Part shown: piece after piece, positions 1-7,494 of the stretch
How the letters are laid out: each line of letters opens with the position of its first letter
How positions within the stretch are numbered: position 1 is the stretch's first letter
Source: Bacillota bacterium
GTDB lineage: Bacteria; Bacillota; Clostridia; Christensenellales; SZUA-584
Reading direction: 5' to 3'
DNA length: 64,000 bases
NCBI GenBank assembly: GCA_023428025.1
Contig: JAEYZN010000012.1
Location: 1-64,000, forward strand
Position numbers and translations under genes: made by a program
The notes under the pieces: generated by a model
The model's input: the letters and a program-made list of their open reading frames with translations, nothing else
What the model was told of the DNA's origin: nothing
Databases searched by the model: none

Positions 1-52
1 GTGGTGGTGGTTGTTGGGGGGACGCGGGGGGGGGGCCGCCGCCGGCCGCGCG
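1..52. other. G-rich low-complexity contig end
   Basis: The first ~50 bases are GTG repeats followed by runs of G and then GCC/GGC repeats, unlike anything else in the window. The sequence becomes ordinary near base 53. This looks like a low-quality assembly end rather than biological sequence, although a true simple repeat cannot be excluded. Confidence 0.6.
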
Positions 53-166
53 TTCGGCCTGGATCACTGGGTGCTGCCTTACCTCGGCAGAGTCTGGGAT
101 GCGTCCAAAAAGAATGGCCGCCTCACCCTGGTTTTCGGCAGGAACCGTTTGCCGAAGATCAAATAG
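2..166 (+). CDS. C-terminal fragment of an upstream gene (unidentified)
   Basis: Frame 2 is open from the window edge to a TAG at 164-166. From about base 53 it reads as plausible protein (FGLDHWVLPYLGRVWDASKK, then NGRLTLVFG) before a basic end (RNRLPKIK). The residues encoded by bases 2-52 are Gly/Ala/Trp low complexity and probably not real. The stop lies 19 bases before the polyprenyl synthase start, so the two genes could be co-transcribed. I do not recognise the family. A respiratory or quinone-linked oxidoreductase would fit the neighbour, but that is only a guess from context. Confidence 0.45.
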   Translation, partial: WWWLLGGRGGGAAAGRAFGLDHWVLPYLGRVWDASKKNGRLTLVFGRNRLPKIK

Positions 167-185
167 CCCGGAGGGTTAAGCAATC

Positions 186-1178
186 GTGTGGGATAATTTG
201 CCCGCTTTAAAAGCAGAGCTGGAATTGTTCGAGCAAACGATGCTCGGGCAGTTCCGCTCTAAAAAAAGCGTGAATTCATATCTGGACAAGCTGTCCGTGG
301 CTGTGATCAACAGCGGCGGAAAACGCCTCCGTCCTGCGATGGCCATCGCGTCGGCCATGATGGGGGATTATGAACGGGACAAGGTGTTGAACACCGCCAT
401 CAGCGTAGAACTGCTGCACACAGCCACGCTGGTGCATGACGATATCATCGACAATTCGCTGTTGCGCCGCAATCTGCCCACCGTGTACGCACGGGAAGGC
501 GTGAACACGGCTGTTTTCACCGGCGATTATATTTATGTGAAATCGATACTGGCGCTGGCGTCGGCGGGCCTTCCGGTGACGTATATGCAGCAGCTTGCCG
601 GAGCGATTGAAGCGGTGTGTGTGGGCGAGGTCGAGCAGTTTCGCGGGCGCGGGAAAGTACCCGGCTTCAAGACATATCTGTCCCGTATCAGCCGCAAAAC
701 AGCGGCTTTGTTTGCGGCCTCCTGCGCCGTGGGCGCGCACCTTGGCGGCCTGACGGAAGATCAGGTGAAGCTGGCGGCGCGTTTCGGCGGTTATTACGGC
801 ATCGCGTTCCAGATCAAGGACGACCTGCTGGACATACTGGAAAGCGCGGATACCATCGGGAAACCGGCCGGAAACGACTTCAAGGAAGGCATCGTGACGC
901 TGCCGGTCATACTGGCCTCGGTAGGCGAGCCCGCCATTTTAAATAAGATAGAATCCATCTTATATGAGCCGGGCGGCAGGAAGTTCACGAAGAAAGATAT
1001 GTCTCAGCTCCTGAAGCTGATAGAAAAGGGCGAAGGCATACCTAAGACGCAGGCTGTTCTGACAAAGTACATCGGCAAGGCCGAAAGGTATCTGGAAAGG
1101 TTGCCGGAGACGCCCGGCAGGGATATGCTGAAGGACATCCTCAAAATGAGCTTCCGCGGCTACGCGTTGGAAGGCTGA
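186..1178 (+). CDS. Polyprenyl diphosphate synthase (trans-isoprenyl type)
   Basis: The 330-residue protein has the hallmarks of trans-isoprenyl diphosphate synthases: GGKRLRP at residues 44-50, the first Asp-rich motif LVHDDIID (DDIID at 85-89) and the second QIKDDLLD (DDLLD at 212-216). These Asp clusters bind Mg-diphosphate while isopentenyl diphosphate is added to an allylic primer. The length fits the catalytic subunit of heptaprenyl/octaprenyl synthases that make quinone side chains, but product length cannot be read from sequence. The start is GTG at 186, chosen for the GGAGGG-like ribosome site at 170-175. A hairpin terminator follows directly. The residue upstream of the first Asp motif that sets chain length was not interpreted. 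Confidence 0.9.
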   Translation: MWDNLPALKAELELFEQTMLGQFRSKKSVNSYLDKLSVAVINSGGKRLRPAMAIASAMMGDYERDKVLNTAISVELLHTATLVHDDIIDNSLLRRNLPTVYAREGVNTAVFTGDYIYVKSILALASAGLPVTYMQQLAGAIEAVCVGEVEQFRGRGKVPGFKTYLSRISRKTAALFAASCAVGAHLGGLTEDQVKLAARFGGYYGIAFQIKDDLLDILESADTIGKPAGNDFKEGIVTLPVILASVGEPAILNKIESILYEPGGRKFTKKDMSQLLKLIEKGEGIPKTQAVLTKYIGKAERYLERLPETPGRDMLKDILKMSFRGYALEG

Positions 1179-1206
1179 GGTCCATAAATACAGAAACAAA
1201 CGTTGA

Positions 1207-1239
1207 AATACTCCGGCCTGATCGGCGGAGTATTTTTTT
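1207..1239 (+). terminator. Rho-independent terminator after the polyprenyl synthase
   Basis: The arms AATACTCCG (1207-1215) and CGGAGTATT (1226-1234) form a perfect 9-bp stem followed by a T run (1233-1239). Confidence 0.85.
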
Positions 1240-1334
1240 GTGCCAAATACGCTAAAAATCAACCAATTCCACGTTTATCTTTCCCATGCAATGTGATAGA
1301 ATACACAGATTCAAATTGTCGATGGAGGCGTGTG

Positions 1335-2531
1335 ATGCAGATTGAAGCGTGCGGCTTGCCGCAAACCATACTGAAGAATAAAACCGTGCTACTGACCGGC
1401 GGGGGAGGCGGCATTGGCTTCGAGGCTGCCCGTGCGCTGTGCTGGCTGGGCGCTCGTGTGATCATCGCCGAATGCGACATGGAAAAAGGGCGGACGGCGC
1501 AGAATATTCTGCAAAGCGAGTTTGATGAAAACGCCGCCGAATTTTATCAGATCGATATCAGCGATGACGCGCAGGTGAAGGCGCTGTGCGAATATGCGCT
1601 GGACAAATACGGTTTTGTAGACGTTGTATTCAACAACGCGACCATCACGCCGATGGGCGCGGTGGATGCCGTGACGCTGGAAGACTGGGACAAAAGCTAT
1701 GCCGTCAACCTCCGTGCGCCGCTGGCGCTGACGCAGATACTCCTCCCCGAGATGAAAAAACGGGACAGTGGCGTGATCGTCTTCGTGCCGTCGTCCGGCG
1801 CGGCTCCCTATATGGGCGCGTACGAGGTGTTCAAAACAGCCCAGGTGGAGCTGTGCAACACACTGGCAGGCGAACTGGAAGACATGGGCATCTGCACATA
1901 TTCGATAGGGCCGGGGCTGGTGAAAACCGAGACAGCCGCAAAAGCCATCGAAATCGTTGCCGCCAGAATGGGCATATCCATCGATGCGTTTTATGAAATG
2001 AACGCGAAACATATTATCGGCGTGGAGGAAGCGGGCGTGGGCTTCGCGCTCTCGGTCGTCTTTGCGGATAAGTACAACGGCTCTGAAGTCAGCTCCATTC
2101 AGGCGCTGATGGACGCGGGCCTGTATGACGACGTGGATGTAAAGGAAGAGGCAAAGGGCGGCATCAACGGGGCGGCCATATCGCCGCTGGTGCTGGAGAC
2201 CGTCAGGATATTCCGCGAACAGATGGATGGCTGGAAAAGCCGCAACGTTTTCGAGCGCCAATGGGTGTTGAGAGATTTCAAAAAGACGGTCGGGGAGTCC
2301 GCCGAGCAGTTTGAAACCAAAATCAACCAGATCGAAGCCGCGGTATCGGACGGTCACCACTTTGGCGCGCTGCCCGGCTTCAAAAAGGATTTTTTAAGAC
2401 TCCATTCATATTATCAGCATCAATACGATCTGCTTCAGGGTTACGAGAAAAACCCTCAGAAGCTGAAAGAACACAGCGAAATAATGGAAGATTGGATGAG
2501 CATTCTCCAAAAAATCATAGAAGCTGTCTGA
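1335..2531 (+). CDS. Short-chain dehydrogenase/reductase with long helical C-terminal extension
   Basis: The N-terminal ~245 residues form a classical SDR. The nucleotide-binding motif TGGGGGIG is at 21-28, the NNA motif at ~100-102, catalytic Ser at 153/154 and YEVFK (YxxxK) at 163-167. The remaining ~150 residues are not part of a standard SDR; they are rich in Lys, Glu and Gln and look mostly helical. The substrate is unknown. The frame is open from 1203, but the ATG at 1335 has a GGAGG site at 1323-1328 and begins just before the Rossmann fold, so it is preferred. The gene lies between a terminator and an AT-rich gap and appears to be a single transcription unit. Confidence 0.85.
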   Translation: MQIEACGLPQTILKNKTVLLTGGGGGIGFEAARALCWLGARVIIAECDMEKGRTAQNILQSEFDENAAEFYQIDISDDAQVKALCEYALDKYGFVDVVFNNATITPMGAVDAVTLEDWDKSYAVNLRAPLALTQILLPEMKKRDSGVIVFVPSSGAAPYMGAYEVFKTAQVELCNTLAGELEDMGICTYSIGPGLVKTETAAKAIEIVAARMGISIDAFYEMNAKHIIGVEEAGVGFALSVVFADKYNGSEVSSIQALMDAGLYDDVDVKEEAKGGINGAAISPLVLETVRIFREQMDGWKSRNVFERQWVLRDFKKTVGESAEQFETKINQIEAAVSDGHHFGALPGFKKDFLRLHSYYQHQYDLLQGYEKNPQKLKEHSEIMEDWMSILQKIIEAV

Positions 2532-2786
2532 AGCCTGCTGTAAAACAAAAAAACCGAGCGATTTGAGTAAAATCAGAAAATATTCTCTTTTTATATCATA
2601 TTCAGTTTGGTTTAAAGATACCGGATAACAGCGTATCCCGGCCCTGTGGCGCTCCCACAATCGTTGAATTGCGATGGAATTATTAAATTGCTGTATTTAT
2701 TCAGCTGGTCGGATTGATTCCAATGGCTATCTTTGTTACAGTGCTGATATAGTGTCATCATATTTTATATTAAGGGGCTAAGGAAT

Positions 2787-3653
2787 ATGTTCAAAAACGG
2801 CAAGTCGCGGCCTGTCCTGTTCATTCTGATTTTCTATCTGGTCTGTTTCGTTTTCAGGGGAATCGAATATCTCGTCATCCGTACGGACCAGTCGGTCATC
2901 GGAGAAGCGTTTATACACAAGCTGATCGGCATCGCACTGTTGGCGGCGGCTGTCGGGCTGCTGCGGTACAAGTGGGCGGATATCGGATTTCGTTCCAGCC
3001 GGTTTGTCAAGGGGAGTCTCCTCGGCCTGCTGCTGGGATTCAGCGTGTTCATCATCGCATACGGCACGGAATTCCTGATACAGGCCATGGCCGGAAATTC
3101 GCCGTCGCTTCAGTTCTATGTGACCAGCTACGCGATTCAGGGCAACCGCGGCATGCAGGACGGCCTGCTGTTCATTCTCATCTGCATCGTGGGCAACATC
3201 ATCAACGTGGTGATGGAGGAAGGCGTTTTCAGAGGGCTTTTCCTGCGGCTGACGGAAGAGAAGTATTCTTTCCTGAAAGCGTGCCTGCTGTCGTCACTGC
3301 TGTTCGGCTTCTGGCACATCGCGCAGCCGGTGCGCAATGTGATCGACGGGGAGCAGTCCGCGATGGGCGCCGTGATGTCGGGCCTGCTGCTGGTGACGAC
3401 CAGCACGCTGCTGGCGGTGCAATACTGCATGCTCCTTAAGGTCACAGGGTCGATATGGGCGGGCATGGCGGCGCATTTCATCAATAACGCCAGCATCAAT
3501 CTGCTGCATATCGTCACCACTTCAGGCGTCGACGAAATGCAGACGGTCCGTATCGCCATCGCCCAGTCGGTTTCCTTTGTGGTGGTGCTGATATTCTTCC
3601 TGGTATACCGCAGCCGCAGGAAGAAGGAGCAAAAGGCGCCAGCGTTAGGCTAA
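2787..3653 (+). CDS. CPBP-family intramembrane metalloprotease
   Basis: This 288-residue polytopic membrane protein carries the three signature motifs of the CPBP/Abi (CAAX-protease-like) family: EEGVFRG (EExxxR, residues 144-149), FGFWH (His177) and AHFINN (His230, Asn233). These side chains form the intramembrane metalloprotease site. About seven to eight hydrophobic segments are visible. Family members process prenylated or membrane peptides, and some give immunity to bacteriocins; nothing nearby identifies the substrate. The start at 2787 follows an AAGG ribosome site. The 255 bases upstream (2532-2786) are AT-rich and hold no gene that I can support. Confidence 0.85.
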   Translation: MFKNGKSRPVLFILIFYLVCFVFRGIEYLVIRTDQSVIGEAFIHKLIGIALLAAAVGLLRYKWADIGFRSSRFVKGSLLGLLLGFSVFIIAYGTEFLIQAMAGNSPSLQFYVTSYAIQGNRGMQDGLLFILICIVGNIINVVMEEGVFRGLFLRLTEEKYSFLKACLLSSLLFGFWHIAQPVRNVIDGEQSAMGAVMSGLLLVTTSTLLAVQYCMLLKVTGSIWAGMAAHFINNASINLLHIVTTSGVDEMQTVRIAIAQSVSFVVVLIFFLVYRSRRKKEQKAPALG

Positions 3654-3658
3654 GCGCA

Positions 3659-3691
3659 TAAAAGGCCGCTTCTCAAACGGGAAACGGCCTT
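3659..3691. terminator. Bidirectional terminator between CPBP and ferritin genes
   Basis: AAGGCCG (3662-3668) pairs with CGGCCTT (3685-3691). Read on the minus strand the stem is followed by TTTT, so it should mainly end ferritin transcription while also serving the convergent plus-strand gene. Confidence 0.7.
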
Positions 3692-3712
3692 ATGTCTATT
3701 GATAAGGTTGGA

Positions 3713-4222
3713 CTACAGAACCAGAGACGGAGGGGCGTAGACGCGTGAGCCCATCTCCTGATCGAGAAGGTAGAGGCCCTTGGAGTCTCCGCCGAACAGC
3801 TCATACTTGCGGATCAGGTCGGTGGCGCTCTTCTCTTCCTCGCCCTGCTCCTTGATGAACCAATCCAAAAACTGCATGGCCCTGAAATCCTTTTCCTGAT
3901 AGGCCACGGCATATATGTTGTTGATGGATGCCGTCACCAGCTGCTCATGCGCGAGTGCCAGCTTAAGCGGCGCCATATAGTCGGCATATGCCTTATCCGG
4001 CGCGGCGACAGCGGTCAGCGTGATCGGCTCGTCGTTGTTGAGCATGTAGGTGCGGAACAGCATCGCGTGATCGCGTTCTTCCTGCGCCTGAACAAAGAAC
4101 CAGTTTTCGAAACCGCTCAGGCCGGCGACGGCATAATAATTCGCGATGTCGATATACAGATAGGCCGAGTACAATTCCTTGTTGATCTGCTCGTTGATCA
4201 ATGAAGCCACTTGACTGTTCAT
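3713..4222 (-). CDS. Ferritin (bacterial non-heme type)
   Basis: The 169-residue four-helix-bundle protein stores iron by oxidising Fe(II) at a di-iron ferroxidase centre inside a 24-subunit shell. Visible ligands are Glu16 (NKELYSA), the Glu49-x-x-His52 pair (EERDH) and later acidic residues in helices C and D (KEQGEEE). There is no conserved heme-binding Met arrangement, so it is a ferritin rather than a bacterioferritin. The start has a GAGGAGG site with good spacing. A well-formed promoter lies just upstream on the minus strand. Together with the flavodiiron protein elsewhere in the window, it suggests handling of oxygen exposure in an anaerobe. Confidence 0.93.
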   Translation of the reverse strand: MNSQVASLINEQINKELYSAYLYIDIANYYAVAGLSGFENWFFVQAQEERDHAMLFRTYMLNNDEPITLTAVAAPDKAYADYMAPLKLALAHEQLVTASINNIYAVAYQEKDFRAMQFLDWFIKEQGEEEKSATDLIRKYELFGGDSKGLYLLDQEMGSRVYAPPSLVL

Positions 4223-4261
4223 CTCAAAACCTCCTCATTTTGTTTATTAATTGGTAGTTTC

Positions 4262-4290
4262 ATTTTAACCTTATTAATAATAAATTGCAA
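4262..4290 (-). promoter_or_regulatory. Promoter of the ferritin gene
   Basis: On the minus strand, TTGCAA (4285-4290) is separated by 17 bases from TAAAAT (4262-4267). The bases just upstream (4288-4310) contain AATAAT GAAAAT GAAAAA hexamer-like repeats faintly like a Fur/PerR operator; that part is weak. Confidence 0.65.
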
Positions 4291-4328
4291 TAATGAAAAT
4301 GAAAAAATAACTACATTTTTTAACAGGA

Positions 4329-4931
4329 TTATGGATGAGGCGCGTTGAGACGTTCGCCCACAGCGCCACCCGGATGGATCAGAGCGAACTGTTCGTTGCG
4401 GTAACCCGTCAGCTCGATCAGCGCGGCCTGAAGCGCGTCGAATATGGCGCAAAGCACAACGAAGCTGGTGGTGCCCTGGCTGTTGTAGCGGTCCGTCTCG
4501 CGCTCCACACGCATCGGCAGCACGATGTCCGCCCCTGTGGCCAGCGGGGAGGAGGTGTTCTCCGTGACGGCAATGACCGTCGCTTTCTTGGCGCGGCATA
4601 TGTCCATTATCGGCAGCAGCTCCGCCGTTTTGCCCCCGCGTGAGGCCAGCAGCATCACATCGCCCTCCTGTATGAAACCGGTCGCGCCGTGGACAGCCTC
4701 GGCGGGGGAAATGAAGCGTGCCGGACGCTCTATACAATTCATCAGGTGCGCGAAATGCATGCAGGCGATGCCGGAATGGCCGCAGCCGCTGGCGGCAATG
4801 CGCTCTGCCCGGCCCAGGGCCTCAAGCGCCTCCTCAAACGCCGGGAAATCCATCACATCCGGCACAGCTTTTATAGCGGCGGATTCTATTTCAAAAGCAC
4901 TTCTGGCGGCCTGAACGGGGTCTGAAAGCAT
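4329..4931 (-). CDS. SIS-domain sugar-phosphate isomerase-like protein
   Basis: The 200-residue protein is a single SIS (sugar isomerase) domain. Motifs resemble the KpsF/GutQ arabinose-5-phosphate isomerase group: GCGHSG at 49-54, the phosphate-binding SRGGKT region at ~98-102, PAEAVHG with His81, and HPGGAVG near the C-terminus. The CBS pair that follows the SIS domain in KpsF is absent, so it is the short form. The substrate is unknown; a role in sugar-phosphate isomerisation or binding is inferred. The start at 4931 has an AAGGAG site. It stands alone, divergent from the cold-shock gene. Confidence 0.85.
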   Translation of the reverse strand: MLSDPVQAARSAFEIESAAIKAVPDVMDFPAFEEALEALGRAERIAASGCGHSGIACMHFAHLMNCIERPARFISPAEAVHGATGFIQEGDVMLLASRGGKTAELLPIMDICRAKKATVIAVTENTSSPLATGADIVLPMRVERETDRYNSQGTTSFVVLCAIFDALQAALIELTGYRNEQFALIHPGGAVGERLNAPHP

Positions 4932-5047
4932 GATGCAAAAGCTCCTTGACAGTGTGGAAATGATGGCCTTATTATAACGTTCTTTGGCGTGCGGCGCAAT
5001 CGGTGCACAAAAATGGCTAATTTATTTGTCACTTTCGGAAAAATAGC

Positions 5048-5080
5048 TTGAATTATTTTGAGTGTGTGGTAATATACTAT
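5048..5080 (+). promoter_or_regulatory. Probable cold-shock gene promoter with long leader
   Basis: TTGAAT (5048-5053) precedes TAATAT/TATACT (5070-5078) with 16-19 base spacing. Transcription from here would give a leader of roughly 120 bases before the cold-shock ATG, as is usual for csp genes whose leader RNA controls translation with temperature. Confidence 0.5.
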
Positions 5081-5204
5081 TGTTATTCAGATGGACGATT
5101 CGATTCACATGTTGCTTTGTAAGTCATGTCTTCGTTTCATGGTTTACTGGGCGGGTGTGGATTTTTTTCATCTGAATGCGCTATTCTTTAAGGAGGTATC
5201 TTTG

Positions 5205-5417
5205 ATGTATAAAGGTACAGTAAAATGGTTTAACGAGAGCAAAGGTTTTGGGTTCATCGCCAACGATGAAGGCGGAGACGATGTGTTTGTGCATTTCTCC
5301 AGCATCAAGTCTGATGGTTTCAAGACGCTTTCGGAAGGCCAGAGAGTCACGTTTGATGTGGAAAAGGATCCTCGGAACAGCAGCAAGCTGCGCGCTGCCA
5401 ATGTTCAGACCGTATAA
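5205..5417 (+). CDS. Cold-shock protein (CspA/CspB family)
   Basis: This 70-residue single cold-shock domain binds single-stranded RNA/DNA and acts as an RNA chaperone. The RNP-1 motif KGFGFI and RNP-2 motif VFVHF are intact, as are the aromatic residues of strand 1 (KWFN). The open frame extends back to 5091, but the ATG at 5205 has a near-perfect AAGGAGG site (5190-5196) and gives the canonical protein start MYKGTVKWFN. A strong terminator follows, so it is monocistronic. Confidence 0.96.
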   Translation: MYKGTVKWFNESKGFGFIANDEGGDDVFVHFSSIKSDGFKTLSEGQRVTFDVEKDPRNSSKLRAANVQTV

Positions 5418-5446
5418 ATTCGCATCTGACCGGGCGTGAGCCCCGC

Positions 5447-5481
5447 AAAACTCCCGTTGCCCAAAGGCTGCGGGAGTTTTT
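5447..5481 (+). terminator. Terminator after the cold-shock gene
   Basis: AAAACTCCCG (5447-5456) and CGGGAGTTTT (5471-5480) form a 10-bp stem ending in TTTTT. Confidence 0.9.
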
Positions 5482-5530
5482 GTATATGTAACCCAGAAAA
5501 CCCAACGCTGATTTTAGTTGGCTGCAGCCG

Positions 5531-5539
5531 TGATATAAT
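5531..5539 (+). promoter_or_regulatory. Extended -10 promoter of the GNAT gene
   Basis: TGATATAAT matches the TGnTATAAT extended -10 consensus. No good -35 is visible, and the leader to the ATG at 5563 would be short. Confidence 0.55.
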
Positions 5540-5562
5540 AAGAACGCTGTGAGGTTTTGAGA

Positions 5563-6030
5563 ATGAAGATCGTTTTGGCTTACGATTCGCTCGAGGATAT
5601 CCGAAAGCTGTTCAGGGAATATGCCGATTCGCTGGGCATTGACCTTTGCTTTCAGTCGTTTGACGATGAACTTAATACGCTGCCGGGGCGGTATGCGCTG
5701 CCGGAAGGGCGGCTGTACATCGCATACGACGGCGAAACAGCCGCGGGGTGCATCGCGCTTCGTCCGTTGGATGGTGGTTTGGGCGAGATGAAACGCCTCT
5801 ATGTGCGCCCGGCATACAGGAAAACCGGCCTGGGCGAAACTCTGGCCCGCCAAATCGTGTCGGACGCCGCGTCCGTCGGCTACGGGCACATCGTACTGGA
5901 CACGCTGGAAACTATGAAACCGGCCGTCGCCCTCTATAGAAAGCTTGGGTTTGAAGTTGTTGAACCGTACTATGATAACCCGGTTCCCGGCGCCGTATAT
6001 ATGAGTATGGAATTAAAAAAACATCGGTGA
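5563..6030 (+). CDS. GNAT-family N-acetyltransferase
   Basis: The 155-residue protein has a typical GCN5-related acetyltransferase core. Motif A reads MKRLYVRPAYRKTGLGE, with the RxxGLG acetyl-CoA pyrophosphate loop, and motif B is ALYRKLGFE. The acceptor substrate cannot be predicted. A TTG start at 5557 is possible, but the ATG at 5563 has the better-spaced GTGAGG site (5549-5554). The next gene, a phosphoesterase, begins within 50 bases and is probably co-transcribed. Confidence 0.85.
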   Translation: MKIVLAYDSLEDIRKLFREYADSLGIDLCFQSFDDELNTLPGRYALPEGRLYIAYDGETAAGCIALRPLDGGLGEMKRLYVRPAYRKTGLGETLARQIVSDAASVGYGHIVLDTLETMKPAVALYRKLGFEVVEPYYDNPVPGAVYMSMELKKHR

Positions 6031-6075
6031 AAAGTGAGGCGGAATGAGCAACAACAGAAAAGGAACAATCATATA

Positions 6076-6885
6076 ATGCTGATTTTTCTGGCGGCGCTGG
6101 CTGCTGCCCTGACGGCGTTCTTCATCTGGCAGGACAACGATATCGTCGTCACGCATATCGAATACAAGAGTAAAAAGGTGCCGTTTGAGTTCGGCGGTTT
6201 AAAGATATTGCATGTTTCCGATCTGCATAACAAGTGGTTCGGGAAAGACCAGGAGAGGCTGCTGCGTGCGGCTGCCGAATACCGGCCGGATATCATCGTC
6301 ATCACGGGGGACATTATCGACAGCCGGCGCAAGGGAAGCGGCGCGGCATTGGCGTTTGTTTCAAGCGCCGTCGGCATCGCGCCCGTCTGTTATGTGTCGG
6401 GCAACCACGAATGGAGCTGCGGCCAGTACGGCGTGCTGAGCGAGCGGCTTAAAAGGGCAGGCGTGAGGATTCTGGATAACAACCATATTACGCTGACACG
6501 GGGGAATGGGCGGCTGGAATTGCTGGGAGTGAAGGACGTGAAGTTCAGCGGTGAGGCCTCGTTTGCGCGAACGCTCAAAAAGCTGGCTGGCGGCACAAAG
6601 GGGTTTTCCATCCTGTTGTCGCATCACCCCGAGATGATCACGCAATATAAGAAATGCGGCTTCGATCTTGTGTTTGCGGGCCACGCTCATGGCGGGCAGA
6701 TACGGCTGCCGTTTATCGGCGGGCTGTTCGCGCCGGGACAGGGCGTGTTTCCCAAATACACCAGCGGTCTTTACAAAGAGGGGAATACGTCGATGGTGGT
6801 AAGCCGCGGCCTTGGGAACAGCATGTTCCCGCTACGCGTTTTCAACCGTCCCAATCTGGTTGTCGTCACGCTGCGCGCGGCTTGA
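6076..6885 (+). CDS. Membrane-anchored metallophosphoesterase (YkuE-like)
   Basis: One N-terminal hydrophobic segment is followed by a calcineurin-type phosphoesterase domain. All metal-binding motifs are present in order: SDLH (DxH), TGDIID (GDxxD), GNHEW (GNHE), LSHHPE and GHAHGGQ (GHxH). The catalytic domain probably faces outward, hydrolysing lipid-linked or other phosphoesters; the substrate is unknown. The start is uncertain. GTG at 6034 lacks a ribosome site, whereas ATG at 6076 overlaps (TAATG) the stop of a 10-codon frame at 6044-6076 that has a good ribosome site. The 3' end overlaps the convergent ABC ATPase gene by 54 bases. Confidence 0.85.
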   Translation: MLIFLAALAAALTAFFIWQDNDIVVTHIEYKSKKVPFEFGGLKILHVSDLHNKWFGKDQERLLRAAAEYRPDIIVITGDIIDSRRKGSGAALAFVSSAVGIAPVCYVSGNHEWSCGQYGVLSERLKRAGVRILDNNHITLTRGNGRLELLGVKDVKFSGEASFARTLKKLAGGTKGFSILLSHHPEMITQYKKCGFDLVFAGHAHGGQIRLPFIGGLFAPGQGVFPKYTSGLYKEGNTSMVVSRGLGNSMFPLRVFNRPNLVVVTLRAA

Positions 6886-7494
6886 AACGGAGGGAGCGGC
6901 GAGCGCCTCCACATCGATCACATCGCAGCCCAGCCGGTCGATCACGTTCTGCTCGTGCAGCACCAGCAGCACCGTTTTGCCTGAACCGGCATACAGCCGC
7001 TCGAACAGCGCGATCAGCTCGTCTGTGAGGCCCGCGTCAAAGCCCTTGAACGGCTCATCCATGATGAACAGATCGGCCGGGTAGCAGAAGGCTCTCGCCA
7101 TCGCGACGCGGCGCTGCATGCCGCCTGAGAGCGTGCCTGGCTTCTTGTGCGCGTGCCCGGCCAGGTCCACCGCGGCGATCATGCCGTCCGCCACGTTTCG
7201 CATCTCATCCTTTTCCATGACATCTCTCAAGACGAATTCAAGATTTTTGCGTACGTCATACCAGGGCAGCAGCCGGTCCTCCTGAAACATGAAGGATTTC
7301 TTTTCGGGCACGCCGGATATGGAGCCGGTATAGCTTTTGTCAATGCCGGAGATCATGCGCAGCAGCGTGGTTTTGCCGCAGCCGGAACGGCCCGTCAGCG
7401 CGACGATGCGCCCGGTGGGTATCTCGAGATTCAGACCGTCGAATATGACGTGATCGTCGAACCGCTTGGTCAACGCTTCGATGCGTATGCTCAT
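6832..7494 (-). CDS. ABC transporter ATPase (nitrate/sulfonate/taurine importer type)
   Basis: This 220-residue nucleotide-binding domain energises import by the permease encoded just upstream. It has Walker A GRSGCGKTT (35-43), Q-loop FQEDRLLPW (FxED...PW is usual in the SsuB/TauB/ThiZ group), signature LSGGM (122-126), Walker B LFIMDEP and the H-loop His180. The D-loop reads GFDAG. The ATG overlaps the permease stop by four bases (ATGA), indicating translational coupling. The last ~18 codons lie opposite the end of the convergent phosphoesterase gene. No solute-binding protein is nearby. Confidence 0.9.
   Translation of the reverse strand: MSIRIEALTKRFDDHVIFDGLNLEIPTGRIVALTGRSGCGKTTLLRMISGIDKSYTGSISGVPEKKSFMFQEDRLLPWYDVRKNLEFVLRDVMEKDEMRNVADGMIAAVDLAGHAHKKPGTLSGGMQRRVAMARAFCYPADLFIMDEPFKGFDAGLTDELIALFERLYAGSGKTVLLVLHEQNVIDRLGCDVIDVEALAAPSVSSRAQRDDNQIGTVENA

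Noticed and set aside
4288..4310. Fur or PerR box at the ferritin promoter
   Set aside because: The hexamer pattern is only partial and the region is generally A-rich; noted with the promoter but not called as an operator.
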